A DNA stretch of 64,000 bases, from assembly GCA_000350305.1 (NCBI GenBank), contig CP002916.1:1302001-1366000 (forward strand), in the 5' to 3' direction. Of the stretch, positions 1-8,769 are shown piece after piece. The translations under genes and the position numbers were made by a program. Under the pieces are notes generated by a model. The model searched no databases and was not told the origin of the DNA. It saw only the letters and a list, made by a program, of their open reading frames with translations. The stretch comes from Thermoplasmatales archaeon BRNA1. Its GTDB lineage: Archaea > Thermoplasmatota > Thermoplasmata > Methanomassiliicoccales > Methanomethylophilaceae. Each line of letters begins with the position of its first letter. The first letter of the stretch is position 1.

Positions 1-645
1 GGTCGCAGCGGGATCCAGGACGATGGTGACCTGGGTCTTGTCGAATCCGATTCCCGAGAGGGAGACGGTGGCGGCGACGTTGACGTTCTTGGGGAACAGC
101 TTGACGGCCTCCCTTGCGGGTCCGGAGTATACGGTGGTGGGCTCGGTGATCTTGTCGACAAAGATTCCCTTGTCGATGAGATACTGAACGTCCGCGAGGG
201 ACTTGGGTCCCTTGGTGGTGATGAGCTCGACCGAGTCTAGACCCTCCTGGGATGCGGACCTCAGTCCGTCGACACCGCAGAGCGCACCGGCGGGGAAGAA
301 GACCTTCGCCTCGTGCTCCTTGGCCTTCTCGAAGACCATCTCCCTGAAATCATCGTCCACGAAGGATCCGACGGACATGACCATCATGTCGACTCCCCTG
401 GAGACAACCTTGGGGACGACCTCCTTTGCGGTTGCCTGGGAAGCGGCCTCGATGACGAGGTCGGTATGGTAGAGTTCGTCCTCGACGGAATCGACGACGA
501 TTGCCTTGTTCAGACCGGCGGCGACCTTGTCGGCGACCTCCTTCCTGATGTCGACGAGGTATATCCTCTTGACCTCGTCCATCTGATCGGCGGCAGCGGC
601 AAGCCTGGAACCGATTGAACCGCAACCTACGATAGTAATCCTCAT
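1..645 (-). CDS. nadX: L-aspartate dehydrogenase, 3' part outside window
   Basis: Reading from the ATG at 645 on the minus strand, 215 codons stay open to the window edge, so the C-terminus (family length about 265 residues) is missing. The N-terminus begins MRITIVGCGSIGSRLAAA, a dinucleotide-binding GxGxxG motif. It continues through a Rossmann half (IYLVDIR after the second strand, MMVMSVGSFVDD) into a catalytic region with FFPAGALCGVDGL and a VNVAATVSLSG segment, as in archaeal and Thermotoga aspartate dehydrogenases. Those enzymes oxidise aspartate to iminoaspartate with NAD(P)+ as the first step of quinolinate/NAD synthesis. No nadA or nadC is visible, since the downstream side is cut off. 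The family call is firm; the substrate follows from homology only. Confidence 0.85.
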   Translation of the reverse strand, partial: MRITIVGCGSIGSRLAAAADQMDEVKRIYLVDIRKEVADKVAAGLNKAIVVDSVEDELYHTDLVIEAASQATAKEVVPKVVSRGVDMMVMSVGSFVDDDFREMVFEKAKEHEAKVFFPAGALCGVDGLRSASQEGLDSVELITTKGPKSLADVQYLIDKGIFVDKITEPTTVYSGPAREAVKLFPKNVNVAATVSLSGIGFDKTQVTIVLDPAAT

Positions 646-1000
646 AGGTCGGTTGTATTGATGCATAATATTAATGGGTTTTCATTTTTCCACAGTTTTC
701 ATATTGGAATCTTCAATTAATCAACGATATTCCACAATAATCAGAGTAAGTTTTTACGAATTTCGTAGTAATTCGGTATTACACAAAAATCCCTTACTAG
801 AAGTATACAAAAAGTGGCCCATTCCACGAGGCCAGGGAAAGGGGGACGAGGTTCCGCGGAATCTGCATCGATTCGAACTCGTGGGCCAGTTCGGCCGTCG
901 GAATCGATGACTGGTGGAAGGTCTACACCGCGGCAAGGGCAGAGTAGAACGCACGGTCAAGGACGGCAAACGTTATTGACACCGCCCCCGATACGGTGGC
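646..1000. other. 355-bp intergenic region with palindromes and an ORF remnant
   Basis: The left part (650-800) is A+T-rich and probably holds the nadX promoter (a TATA-like stretch around 664-676 on the minus strand). A 13-nt palindrome TACGAA-T-TTCGTA lies at 755-767, followed directly by GTAAT-N5-ATTAC at 68-72/78-82 of the same hundred (768-782). From 801 to 947 the sequence turns G+C-rich with gene-like codon use in one frame (see the separate entry). I see no tRNA or complete gene. Confidence 0.5.
801..947 (+). pseudogene. possible remnant of a protein-coding gene
   Basis: Between a TAG at 798-800 and a TAG at 945-947 one plus frame reads GTRFRGICIDSNSWASSAV and then GIDDWWKVYTAARAE. 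The codons have the C/G third positions typical of genes in this window, but there is no ATG/GTG start and nothing recognisable upstream in frame. Because real genes here avoid TAG as a stop, both flanking TAGs are odd. I do not recognise the family. It may be the tail of a decayed gene or a chance open frame. Confidence 0.2.
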
Positions 1001-1408
1001 ATGGAGAGATACGAGGTCCTCGAACACACCGCCGACCTTCTGATCCGCGGCAAGGGTTCCACCCTCGAGGAGTGCTACGGCAACCTTGCCTACGGCATGT
1101 TCGACCAGACCGTGGATCTTTCCTCGGTACGGCCCCTCGAGAGGAGGCATGTGGAGGTCGAGGGGGAGGATGCCGAAGATGCTCTCTACTCCTTCCTCTC
1201 GGAGCTCCTCTTCATCGAGAATTACGAGGACCTCATACTGTGCCAGTTCTCGGTTTCCATCGACGGCAACCGCATCGTCTGCGATTGTGCGGGAGAGAGG
1301 CTCGACCGCTCCAGGATGCACATCAGAGGGGAGATCAAGGCGGTCACATTCCACATGATGGACATCAATGCGGCTGTCCCGCAGGTCACCGTCCTCTTTG
1401 ACGTTTGA
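1001..1408 (+). CDS. Archease (RtcB activator)
   Basis: This 135-residue protein opens with YEVLEHTADLLIRGKGSTLEECYGN, the signature of the archease family, and ends AAVPQVTVLFDV with the conserved C-terminal acidic residue. Archease binds metal through acidic residues and promotes guanylylation and turnover of the RNA ligase RtcB in tRNA splicing and repair. The length matches the family (about 140 residues). In many archaea the gene sits beside rtcB; here its neighbours are nadX and a methyltransferase and no rtcB is in the window. The gene abuts the convergent methyltransferase gene with a 32-bp gap. Confidence 0.9.
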   Translation: MERYEVLEHTADLLIRGKGSTLEECYGNLAYGMFDQTVDLSSVRPLERRHVEVEGEDAEDALYSFLSELLFIENYEDLILCQFSVSIDGNRIVCDCAGERLDRSRMHIRGEIKAVTFHMMDINAAVPQVTVLFDV

Positions 1409-1440
1409 AAAGACGGCGGGCCGAAGCCCGCCTTGCAGTT

Positions 1441-2493
1441 TCAGTACGGGTGCTTCTTCGAGACTTCCACCATGGCCTGGATGTTGGCGATGGGGGTTGC
1501 CTTCGGTTCGGCGCATCCGGCTCCGAAGATGTATCCTCCGTCCTTTCCGGCATCCTCGAAACACTTCTCCGCCGCAGCGGCGACATCCGCCGCCGAACCG
1601 TTCAGGATCAGCGACACGGGGTCAAGGTTGCCCATGACGGCGAGCTTCCCTCCGAAATCCGCCTTCGCGGTCTTCAGGTTGACCTTGTGGTCGAGGCTCA
1701 TGACCTCCGCACCGGTCTTGGCGAAGTCCTTCAGCATGGGGGTGGTGTCCCCGCAAATGTGGAGCATCGTGCCCACGCCGTACTTGTTCTTCCAGTGGGT
1801 GATGTTCCTGTGCAGGAGGTCGAGGTTGAACTCCCTGAACATCACATCGTCGATCATGTCCGCGGAGGACACGGGGTCTGTGTACACCACGTAATCCGCG
1901 TCGACCTCCTCCAGCTGCGCACTCACGATGTCCCTGGAGAAGTCCGCTCCCCTCCTGATCACCTTCTTCGCCTCGTCGGGCTCGGTCAGAAGCATGAGGA
2001 TGAGTGTGTCGATGCCTCTGAGGAAGCCGCTCGTGGTAAGCACCCCCTCGCACCATGCGGGCGTCATCACGTCCGGGAGCGCCGCCCTTTCCGACTTGAA
2101 GACGTCCAGGACGTACTTGCGGAAGTTCGGGCTCTCTTCGGGGTTGAACGGGTCGTAGAGGGGTTTGCTCTCCACGTCCTCGGGGCTGGAGAAGTAGGTG
2201 TTCTGGAGGCTCCCCTGGTCGTCGTCCGGCAGTTTGATCTGCAGGTCGGGAAGGTCCATGAAGATACCCTTGGTCTCCATCGGTCCGAAAAAGATATCGG
2301 CACCGGTGGCCTTCGCCCACTCCTTCATAATCGAGTCGGTCAGGGCGGTGTTCCCCCTGCACTCTTTCATCGTATGTCCGGTGTACCCGAGCATCGCCGC
2401 GTTCCCGAAGTCGCAGACAGGCGCACGGTCAGGGATCTCCCCGTGGAAGACCGCAAGACCGCGTTCGCGTGAGGTCATTACTTTAGCCCCCAT
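1441..2493 (-). CDS. MtaA/MtbA-like corrinoid:CoM methyltransferase homologue (uroporphyrinogen decarboxylase fold)
   Basis: The protein begins MTSRERGLAVFHGEIPDR, the standard start of URO-D-family methyltransferases. It carries the zinc-ligand pattern of methylcobamide:CoM methyltransferases: His245-Ile-Cys247 (MLHICGDT) and Cys327 (GAGCAEP), counted from the ATG at 2493. MtaA and MtbA use this zinc to activate coenzyme M thiolate for methyl transfer from a corrinoid protein. I chose the ATG at 2493 because GGTGA precedes it by five bases; 2478 is also possible and a longer frame runs to 2532. No corrinoid protein is next to it, so the methyl donor is unknown. It is divergent from the formyltransferase-like gene at 2686, which may share its regulation. 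Confidence 0.8.
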   Translation of the reverse strand: MGAKVMTSRERGLAVFHGEIPDRAPVCDFGNAAMLGYTGHTMKECRGNTALTDSIMKEWAKATGADIFFGPMETKGIFMDLPDLQIKLPDDDQGSLQNTYFSSPEDVESKPLYDPFNPEESPNFRKYVLDVFKSERAALPDVMTPAWCEGVLTTSGFLRGIDTLILMLLTEPDEAKKVIRRGADFSRDIVSAQLEEVDADYVVYTDPVSSADMIDDVMFREFNLDLLHRNITHWKNKYGVGTMLHICGDTTPMLKDFAKTGAEVMSLDHKVNLKTAKADFGGKLAVMGNLDPVSLILNGSAADVAAAAEKCFEDAGKDGGYIFGAGCAEPKATPIANIQAMVEVSKKHPY

Positions 2494-2685
2494 TTTGTTC
2501 ACCGCAACTCTATCTGAATGTGCCACCCTCAATCTTACTACGAACCCGTTCGGTCCCCTTTACACAGATTATATTTTGCCAAATAAGACAGTCTGGCACA
2601 TATCAATTGTTAACCCATCCCGATGCCATCCCCCGTCACACGGAGTCCCGCACTCGTCTAATACTCGCACGCATTATGGTAGGTT
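2494..2685. promoter_or_regulatory. divergent promoter region of the C1-like cluster
   Basis: A minus-strand TATA-like element lies around 2568-2577 (AAATATAATC on the minus strand). A TGTGCCAGA motif (minus orientation) is at 2592-2600, 15 to 25 bp upstream of it. The same motif recurs at several other promoters in the window. The plus-strand promoter for the 2686 gene is not obvious. Confidence 0.45.
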
Positions 2686-3504
2686 ATGCTTAGACTAGGC
2701 TGGTTCTCCACCGGGAGGGGCCCCGGTTCCAGGAATCTCCTGAAAGCCGTCATGGACGAGAAGGAGAAAGGGAACCTCGACATCGAGATCCCCTTCGTAT
2801 TCTGCAATTGGGACAACACCGAGGTCCCCAACTCCAGGAAGGAGCAGAGGCAGATGTTCTTCGACATGGTGGCTAGATACGGGATCCCGCTGGAGACGGC
2901 CAGTTTCAAGAAGTTCATGCCGGAGCTCCGCGAGAAAGACAAGGAGGCCTGGGGGAATGCCTACGGAAAAGTCCTCAGGGAGAAGACTCAGAAGTACAGG
3001 CCCGAACTGGGCATACTCGCCGGCTACATGCTCTGGATGGATGACGAGACCTGCGAGGTCTACGACATGCTCAACCTGCACCCCGCCCTGCCCTGGGGCC
3101 CGAAAGGGACCTGGCAGGAGGTCATCTGGCAGCTCATCTCCGAAAATGCCGAGGAGCAGGGTGTAATGATGCACATCTGCACCAAAGAGCACGACAGGGG
3201 CGATGCGCTCACCTACTGCGGCTTCCCCATCAGGGGCGGAGACTACGATGCCCTGTGGGAGCGGATGAACGAGAAGCTCAAAACCAAGACCCTCGACCAG
3301 ATCAAGGAGGAAGAGGGGGAGAACGAGCCCCTGTTCAGGAGGATCAGGGAGGACGGCGCCAAGAGGGAGCTGCCACTGATCGTCTCCACCATTAGGCTGT
3401 TCGCCGAGGGCACGGTCACCATCAAAGAGAAGAGGCTGTGGAGGGACGGCGTCAAGCTCGACGGACCTTACGACCTCTCCGCGGAAGTAGACAGGGCGAT
3501 CTGA
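2686..3504 (+). CDS. Formyltransferase-family protein (PurN-like)
   Basis: The 272-residue protein contains DMLNLHPALPWGPKGTW at about residues 127-143. This matches the catalytic Asn-x-His of folate-dependent formyltransferases (Asn130, His132). HICTKEHDRGDALTYC supplies an Asp (170 or 173) in the place of the GART catalytic Asp. The N-terminal LRLGWFSTGRGPGSRNLL resembles the phosphoribosyl or nucleotide-binding loop of PurN. It is longer than PurN (about 200 residues) and not in a purine operon, so another formyl or hydroxymethyl acceptor is likely. It is translationally coupled by ATGA overlap to the next gene and divergent from a corrinoid-type methyltransferase, which suggests a one-carbon role. 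The family is confident; the substrate is unknown. Confidence 0.7.
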   Translation: MLRLGWFSTGRGPGSRNLLKAVMDEKEKGNLDIEIPFVFCNWDNTEVPNSRKEQRQMFFDMVARYGIPLETASFKKFMPELREKDKEAWGNAYGKVLREKTQKYRPELGILAGYMLWMDDETCEVYDMLNLHPALPWGPKGTWQEVIWQLISENAEEQGVMMHICTKEHDRGDALTYCGFPIRGGDYDALWERMNEKLKTKTLDQIKEEEGENEPLFRRIREDGAKRELPLIVSTIRLFAEGTVTIKEKRLWRDGVKLDGPYDLSAEVDRAI

Positions 3505-4643
3505 TGACCGAAGAGATCAATCCGATGAGGGATTTGGGATTCTTCCCGGACAAACAGGTACTCATCGAGCCCCAGGGCTTCATGGTCCCGGGCAACCCCG
3601 CGAGGGACCTCTGCGAATCGGTCATCCCCAACGGGGCCAAGTTCTACGACCTCCTCGACAGGTACGACAACGTCACCACCTATGTCCTCAACCGCACTGA
3701 CACCGGGCACAGCGGGGATGTCATGAGGCTCATCGCCCCGTTCCTGAAGGCTTTCGGGGCCACCGACTACAGCGTACTGAAGTTCTTCAAGGACGGCATG
3801 AGGTTCAATCCCGGCGCGGAGGACTGCATCAGGTATCTGAAGGCGCTCATGCCGATGTACATCGACACCGTGATGTATCAGCACGCGGCCGACGACATCT
3901 GCGACAAGCTGGACCTCAACGACTGCCTCGCCGGCGCATCATCCCTGGACCTCGACCACTCCGAGATGACCAAGAAGGAGGCGAGGGACCTGAGGAAGAT
4001 GGCCGAGTCCATCGTGAAACTCAAGCTTCCCAAGACGCAGTACGACCTCAACGTCCCCCTGGAGCTCAGCGGCGAAGAGGTCAAGCTGGTCACCGCCCTC
4101 GACGACGTCTTCATCAACAAGTTCCAGAGCACCGAGGCCCAGAAGATGATCGGCGAGATGTCCTCCGTAGGCGCCAACGAGAAGGCCTACTCCCTCCTGG
4201 ACATCAGGAAGACCACTCAGATAGACCTGGACGGCACCATGTACGTAGGCGGGGAGAGCATAGACTTCCAGGTCATGGACCTCATCAAGGACGGCAACGG
4301 CCTCGCCCTGTCCTTCAACGGGACGGAGTTCGCCGTCCACGGTGCGAACGTCATGGTCCTCTCCGAGGACTGCACCGTCGCCGCATTCCTGGGATCGGTG
4401 TTCTACGACACCGGCATCCAAGGGGTGTTCGATCTCGCGGAGTCCTGGAGCCGGGACTATCTGAGGAACAACGATTTCCCGGACAATAACCTGAGGAACG
4501 CCGTGCTCGCCGCACCGGGCAAATTCCCCGAGGTCTACCGTATCACCAGGAGCAACGTCGATCAGCTCGCCGAGAGGTCGGAGAACTACCGCACGAAGCT
4601 GGAAAAACTGCGTAGGATGCGCTCGGCCAAGGCAGAGAATTGA
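3504..4643 (+). CDS. HAD-like archaeal protein resembling EhaR family, catalytic motif altered
   Basis: The protein has 379 residues from the ATG that overlaps the upstream TGA (ATGA). Residues about 16-75 (IEPQGFMVPGNPARDLCES, NGAKFYDLLDRYDN, GDVMRLIAPFLKAFGATD) follow the layout of an archaeal HAD-like family often annotated as energy-converting hydrogenase A subunit R, where the first motif is a DCEGP-type sequence. Here it reads EPQGF, so the nucleophilic aspartate of HAD enzymes is missing. The tail is rich in Lys/Arg (KLEKLRRMRSAK). Coupling to the formyltransferase-like gene suggests a joint function. No hydrogenase gene is nearby, so the EhaR name should not be carried over as a function. 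Confidence 0.5.
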   Translation: MTEEINPMRDLGFFPDKQVLIEPQGFMVPGNPARDLCESVIPNGAKFYDLLDRYDNVTTYVLNRTDTGHSGDVMRLIAPFLKAFGATDYSVLKFFKDGMRFNPGAEDCIRYLKALMPMYIDTVMYQHAADDICDKLDLNDCLAGASSLDLDHSEMTKKEARDLRKMAESIVKLKLPKTQYDLNVPLELSGEEVKLVTALDDVFINKFQSTEAQKMIGEMSSVGANEKAYSLLDIRKTTQIDLDGTMYVGGESIDFQVMDLIKDGNGLALSFNGTEFAVHGANVMVLSEDCTVAAFLGSVFYDTGIQGVFDLAESWSRDYLRNNDFPDNNLRNAVLAAPGKFPEVYRITRSNVDQLAERSENYRTKLEKLRRMRSAKAEN

Positions 4644-4724
4644 GTGTCTGGCACTTTTATCAGTATCCCGTTTTCCGCAGTGAAAACGCTCTTGCGAACG
4701 TACGGACGGAATGGTAGAAGTGAG

Positions 4725-4797
4725 TGCTCTAGACGGGATTCGAACCCGGGTCCCGGCCTCGAAAGGGCCGGATGATTGGCCGCTACACCACTAGAGC
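4725..4797 (-). tRNA. tRNA-Glu (UUC)
   Basis: The minus strand folds as a complete cloverleaf. The acceptor arms are GCTCTAG (complement of 4791-4797) and CTAGAGC (complement of 4726-4732), with discriminator A. The anticodon arm is CGGCC-CTTTCGA-GGCCG with anticodon TTC, and the T-arm contains GGTTCGAATCC. The CCA end is not encoded. A minus-strand TATA-like element (TTTTTTATAT) sits at 4820-4830. Confidence 0.95.
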
Positions 4798-4819
4798 GCG
4801 ATGCGACCAATCGAATGAC

Positions 4820-4830
4820 CATATAAAAAA
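4820..4830 (-). promoter_or_regulatory. TATA box of tRNA-Glu
   Basis: On the minus strand TTTTTTATAT precedes the mature tRNA 5' end (4797) by about 25 bp, the usual archaeal spacing. Confidence 0.6.
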
Positions 4831-4951
4831 CAATGGGTTTCCGCCGAAACGACGGGACCGGCTGATACCGCCGTGCCCAAGGGATCACTCCGAAAAAAGT
4901 GGCGGATTATGTCCCCATATTTGGTTGTAATTCGGAACCGACGCACGCATA

Positions 4952-4959
4952 CTTTATAA
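4952..4959 (+). promoter_or_regulatory. TATA box of the permease transcript
   Basis: CTTTATAA lies about 80 bp upstream of the permease start. Initiation about 25 bp further on would give a leader of roughly 55-60 nt, which contains the small ORF at 5015. Confidence 0.55.
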
Positions 4960-5014
4960 TGGGGCCAAAGATACCGTGAGTCACCTAGCCGTACAAAGCG
5001 TTGAGGAGAGCGCG

Positions 5015-5038
5015 ATGCACGGCACAATGAGGTAGTGA
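5015..5038 (+). CDS. putative leader peptide ORF with in-frame TAG then TGA
   Basis: ATG at 5015 is preceded by GAGGAG (5003-5008) at an ideal six-base spacing. It reads Met-His-Gly-Thr-Met-Arg, then TAG (5033-5035), then TGA (5036-5038). The permease ATG follows at 5040. If TAG is decoded as pyrrolysine the peptide gains one residue before TGA; if not, it ends at TAG. Either way termination falls within five bases of the permease start and overlaps its GAGGT ribosome site, so translational coupling is plausible. Chance occurrence cannot be excluded. Confidence 0.3.
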
Positions 5039-5039
5039 A

Positions 5040-6989
5040 ATGTCAGACGAAGTCGGAGCATTAGCCGATCAACTCCGTAACGAACTCGTTAGGAGCATCG
5101 ACTGGAAACAAGGGCTCATCATCGCCATGGGAATCCCGATCCTCATCGTACCTTCGCTGTGCGATCTGTCGGTCACCCTGTGGTCGATGAGCATCATCAT
5201 TTGGGTGCTGTCAGTCCTTTCCGGATTCCTTCTCAACATCCCCCTCGGAGAGATGTGCGCCACGTTCGGTGTCGCCGGTATCGGCGGATCGATCCAGTAC
5301 GTCTACAAGGATGACGAGAGATACGCCGGGAAGAAAATCAACCGCGGCCGCATGATCGGATCGCTCGGTGCCTGGGCGTATTTCGCCACCTGGGTTCCCG
5401 TTATCCCGATCTTCACCATCATGACCGGCGTGTACATCAACGATTATTTCGAGCTCGGAATCGACGGATTCAACTCCACTCTGTTCTACCTCGTCCTCGG
5501 AGCCGCCATCTACGGCTTCATCATCGTCTCCGGAAGGAAAGGACTCGAGGGCGGTGCGAAGATCCAGCTGATCCTCGCCGCCATCACCATCGTCCCCATC
5601 CTCGTCATCTGCGTCGTTCCCCTCATCAACGGGGATTTCAGTCTCTCGGCCATCACCGACGAGCTCATCCCCAAGCACCACACCTTCGGCGACGGAGCCG
5701 TCAGCGAGGCATGGGTCTGGAACGGCAACAGCCTCCTCATGATCCTCGGATGCTTCACCGTCGCACAGTGGAGCGCGGTCGGATGGGAGTCCGCCGCAAC
5801 CTACGGTGCAGAGTACAAGGAGCCCAACAGGGACGTCCCCAAGGCCCTCATCGCCTGCGGTCTGCTCTGCCTGTTCATGTACTTCGTCATCGCGTTCTGC
5901 ATGTACGGTGCGCTCGGAATCGACGGGATCTACGAGGCCGGCGCCGCAACCCTCATCCCCATCTCCGAGAGCGATTTCGGAGACATCGGAGGGGCGGTCG
6001 CTGTGTTCCTCCTCATCGCGGGAATGGTCATGATCATCCAGACCGCCTTCCTCGCCACCGCCAGGACCATCCAGGTCATGGCGAAGGACGGGAACTTCCC
6101 GTTCGTCTTCTCGCTCACCAACGAGTACGGTGTCCCGATCTACGCCATGTTCTTCGAGGCGTTCATCGGATTCGTCGTCATCCTCGCGGGAATCACCGCA
6201 TCCCAGATCCTTGCCGTGTCCGCACTCGGATTCGCCATCGCCCTCGGTATGTGCATGCTCGCCTTCATCAAGTCTAGGCACGACCCCCGCTTCAAGGACA
6301 TCGAGAGGATCTACAGGGCACCCAAATGGGCTCTCCCCGGCGCCTACTTCATGGCGATCTTCGAGTTCTTCTTCATGATCCCCGGACTGCTCTACTACGT
6401 CTACTCGACCATGAGCATCGGATACTGCGTCGTCGGAATCGCGGCCACCATGATGTACGTCCCCTGCTGGATCTTCATCCAGTGGTGGAACACCCAGGCC
6501 CACCCCGAGATCCAGGTCGGAATCGTGTTCGACAAGGAGGAGAACCCCCAGCCCAAGCTCATGGGAGTCTTCGCCATCGTCGGATCCATACTGATGCTGA
6601 CCTCCTGCCTCGCCGCATGGGTCAACGGATACGAGCTGTTCAACGGAATGGCGGTCCTGAACGCCGACTGGGCGGACGGACTCTTCCAGTACATCCCGGT
6701 CGTCTTCTCCCTCATCGGAGTCGCGATCATGGTCTGCGAGGGTCTGAACTTCCTGAAGCGTGCCGAGTCCTCCGTCGCCCTGTGCGTCGTCTGCCTCGTC
6801 CTCTCGATTGTCGGACTCGCGCTCGGTACGTACTTCTGCACTTGGGACATCTTCACCGGAGGCGTCAAGATCGCCGACGGTGCGATGATCGGTCTCGCAG
6901 GATGCGTCATGGCGCTCATCTTCTCGGCCATCCAGGTCCGCAGCGTCACCGGCCACCCGGTGAAGCTCAAGAAAAGGAACGCCTACTGA
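5040..6989 (+). CDS. APC-family amino acid permease
   Basis: This is a 649-residue integral membrane protein with about 14 hydrophobic segments, spaced as in the amino acid-polyamine-organocation superfamily. Features include GWESAATYGAEYKEPNRDVPKA (the conserved family loop after TM6, with the E-x-x-x-P-x-R-x-x-P-x-A pattern) and an ATARTIQVMAKDG loop that matches the TM8-TM9 region. The C-terminal part adds extra helices beyond the basic 12. The substrate is probably an amino acid, but the sequence does not identify it. The gene is monocistronic: its own TATA box lies upstream, a GAGGT site is seven bases before the ATG, and a strong hairpin follows the stop. The adjacent convergent gene is gdhA, so uptake of an amino acid feeding nitrogen metabolism is possible. 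Confidence 0.85.
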   Translation: MSDEVGALADQLRNELVRSIDWKQGLIIAMGIPILIVPSLCDLSVTLWSMSIIIWVLSVLSGFLLNIPLGEMCATFGVAGIGGSIQYVYKDDERYAGKKINRGRMIGSLGAWAYFATWVPVIPIFTIMTGVYINDYFELGIDGFNSTLFYLVLGAAIYGFIIVSGRKGLEGGAKIQLILAAITIVPILVICVVPLINGDFSLSAITDELIPKHHTFGDGAVSEAWVWNGNSLLMILGCFTVAQWSAVGWESAATYGAEYKEPNRDVPKALIACGLLCLFMYFVIAFCMYGALGIDGIYEAGAATLIPISESDFGDIGGAVAVFLLIAGMVMIIQTAFLATARTIQVMAKDGNFPFVFSLTNEYGVPIYAMFFEAFIGFVVILAGITASQILAVSALGFAIALGMCMLAFIKSRHDPRFKDIERIYRAPKWALPGAYFMAIFEFFFMIPGLLYYVYSTMSIGYCVVGIAATMMYVPCWIFIQWWNTQAHPEIQVGIVFDKEENPQPKLMGVFAIVGSILMLTSCLAAWVNGYELFNGMAVLNADWADGLFQYIPVVFSLIGVAIMVCEGLNFLKRAESSVALCVVCLVLSIVGLALGTYFCTWDIFTGGVKIADGAMIGLAGCVMALIFSAIQVRSVTGHPVKLKKRNAY

Positions 6990-6998
6990 AACCTTTCA

Positions 6999-7016
6999 GC
7001 CGGGGGCGACCCCGGC
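6999..7016 (+). terminator. terminator hairpin after the permease
   Basis: GCCGGGG-N4-CCCCGGC begins nine bases after the permease stop and is followed by a pyrimidine-rich stretch. Confidence 0.6.
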
Positions 7017-7090
7017 ATCACCTCTTCTTCCAACCTGTCTCTTTTGAGGACGATCCCGTTCCCGCAGCAGCGGATTTATTGAAAATCATC

Positions 7091-7138
7091 GGGCGCCGAA
7101 GCGCCCTTAAGAAGTTTGGTAAAGGGGCCGGAGCCCCT
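7091..7138 (-). terminator. tandem terminator hairpins after gdhA
   Basis: Two hairpins lie just beyond the gdhA stop on the minus strand: AGGGGC-tccg-GCCCCT (7123-7138) and GGGCGC-ttcg-GCGCCC (7091-7106). T-rich sequence follows both. Confidence 0.6.
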
Positions 7139-7145
7139 GTTTGGA

Positions 7146-8537
<1,392 letters not shown>

Positions 8538-8573
8538 CTAGGCCCTGCCATGTGTTGCGAATTATTGAGGTTC

Positions 8574-8663
8574 AATATAAACTATTCGCTTGTTTTCGAT
8601 ATTCGTAATAGACATTTGTCTAATGAATCAACCTTATAACCAATGATTGATAGAAATTTGTCT
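8574..8663 (-). promoter_or_regulatory. gdhA promoter with two phased operator repeats
   Basis: The gdhA TATA box (TTTATATT on the minus strand) is at 8574-8581. Upstream are two related elements: the palindrome AGACA-TT-TGTCT at 8610-8621 and the near copy AGAAATTTGTCT at 8652-8663. Both are followed by AATGA and their centres are 42 bp apart, close to four helical turns. This looks like a binding site pair for a dimeric regulator. It does not match the GGAA-N6-TTCC operator of NrpR. Confidence 0.55.
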
Positions 8664-8727
8664 AATGATTAATAAAGGGCGCCGTTCACATATCCCATAC
8701 AATAAAGTCGCACCCGCGCGTAACAAG

Positions 8728-8736
8728 TTATATAAG
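8728..8736 (+). promoter_or_regulatory. TATA box of the aIF1A operon
   Basis: TTATATAAG lies about 35 bp upstream of the aIF1A ATG, implying a very short leader for the translation operon. Confidence 0.6.
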
Positions 8737-8769
8737 TAGTGAGCGGAAATAGACGATTAGTTGATATCA

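Noticed and set aside
866-882. GATTCGAACTC resembling a tRNA T-loop
   Set aside because: No flanking stem pairs, acceptor or anticodon arm can be formed around it.
674-969. 78-aa plus-strand and 71-aa minus-strand frames upstream of archease
   Set aside because: No ribosome site, no family resemblance, and composition follows the A+T-rich promoter.
2592-2600. TGGCAC resembling a sigma-54 -24 box
   Set aside because: Archaea lack sigma-54 and no GC element follows at the -12 spacing; treated as part of the dispersed TGTGCCAGA motif instead.
5211-6956. 581-aa open frame on the minus strand opposite the permease
   Set aside because: Composition is extremely Asp/Glu/Gly-rich with no family motif. 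It is the antisense shadow of a G+C-rich membrane protein gene.
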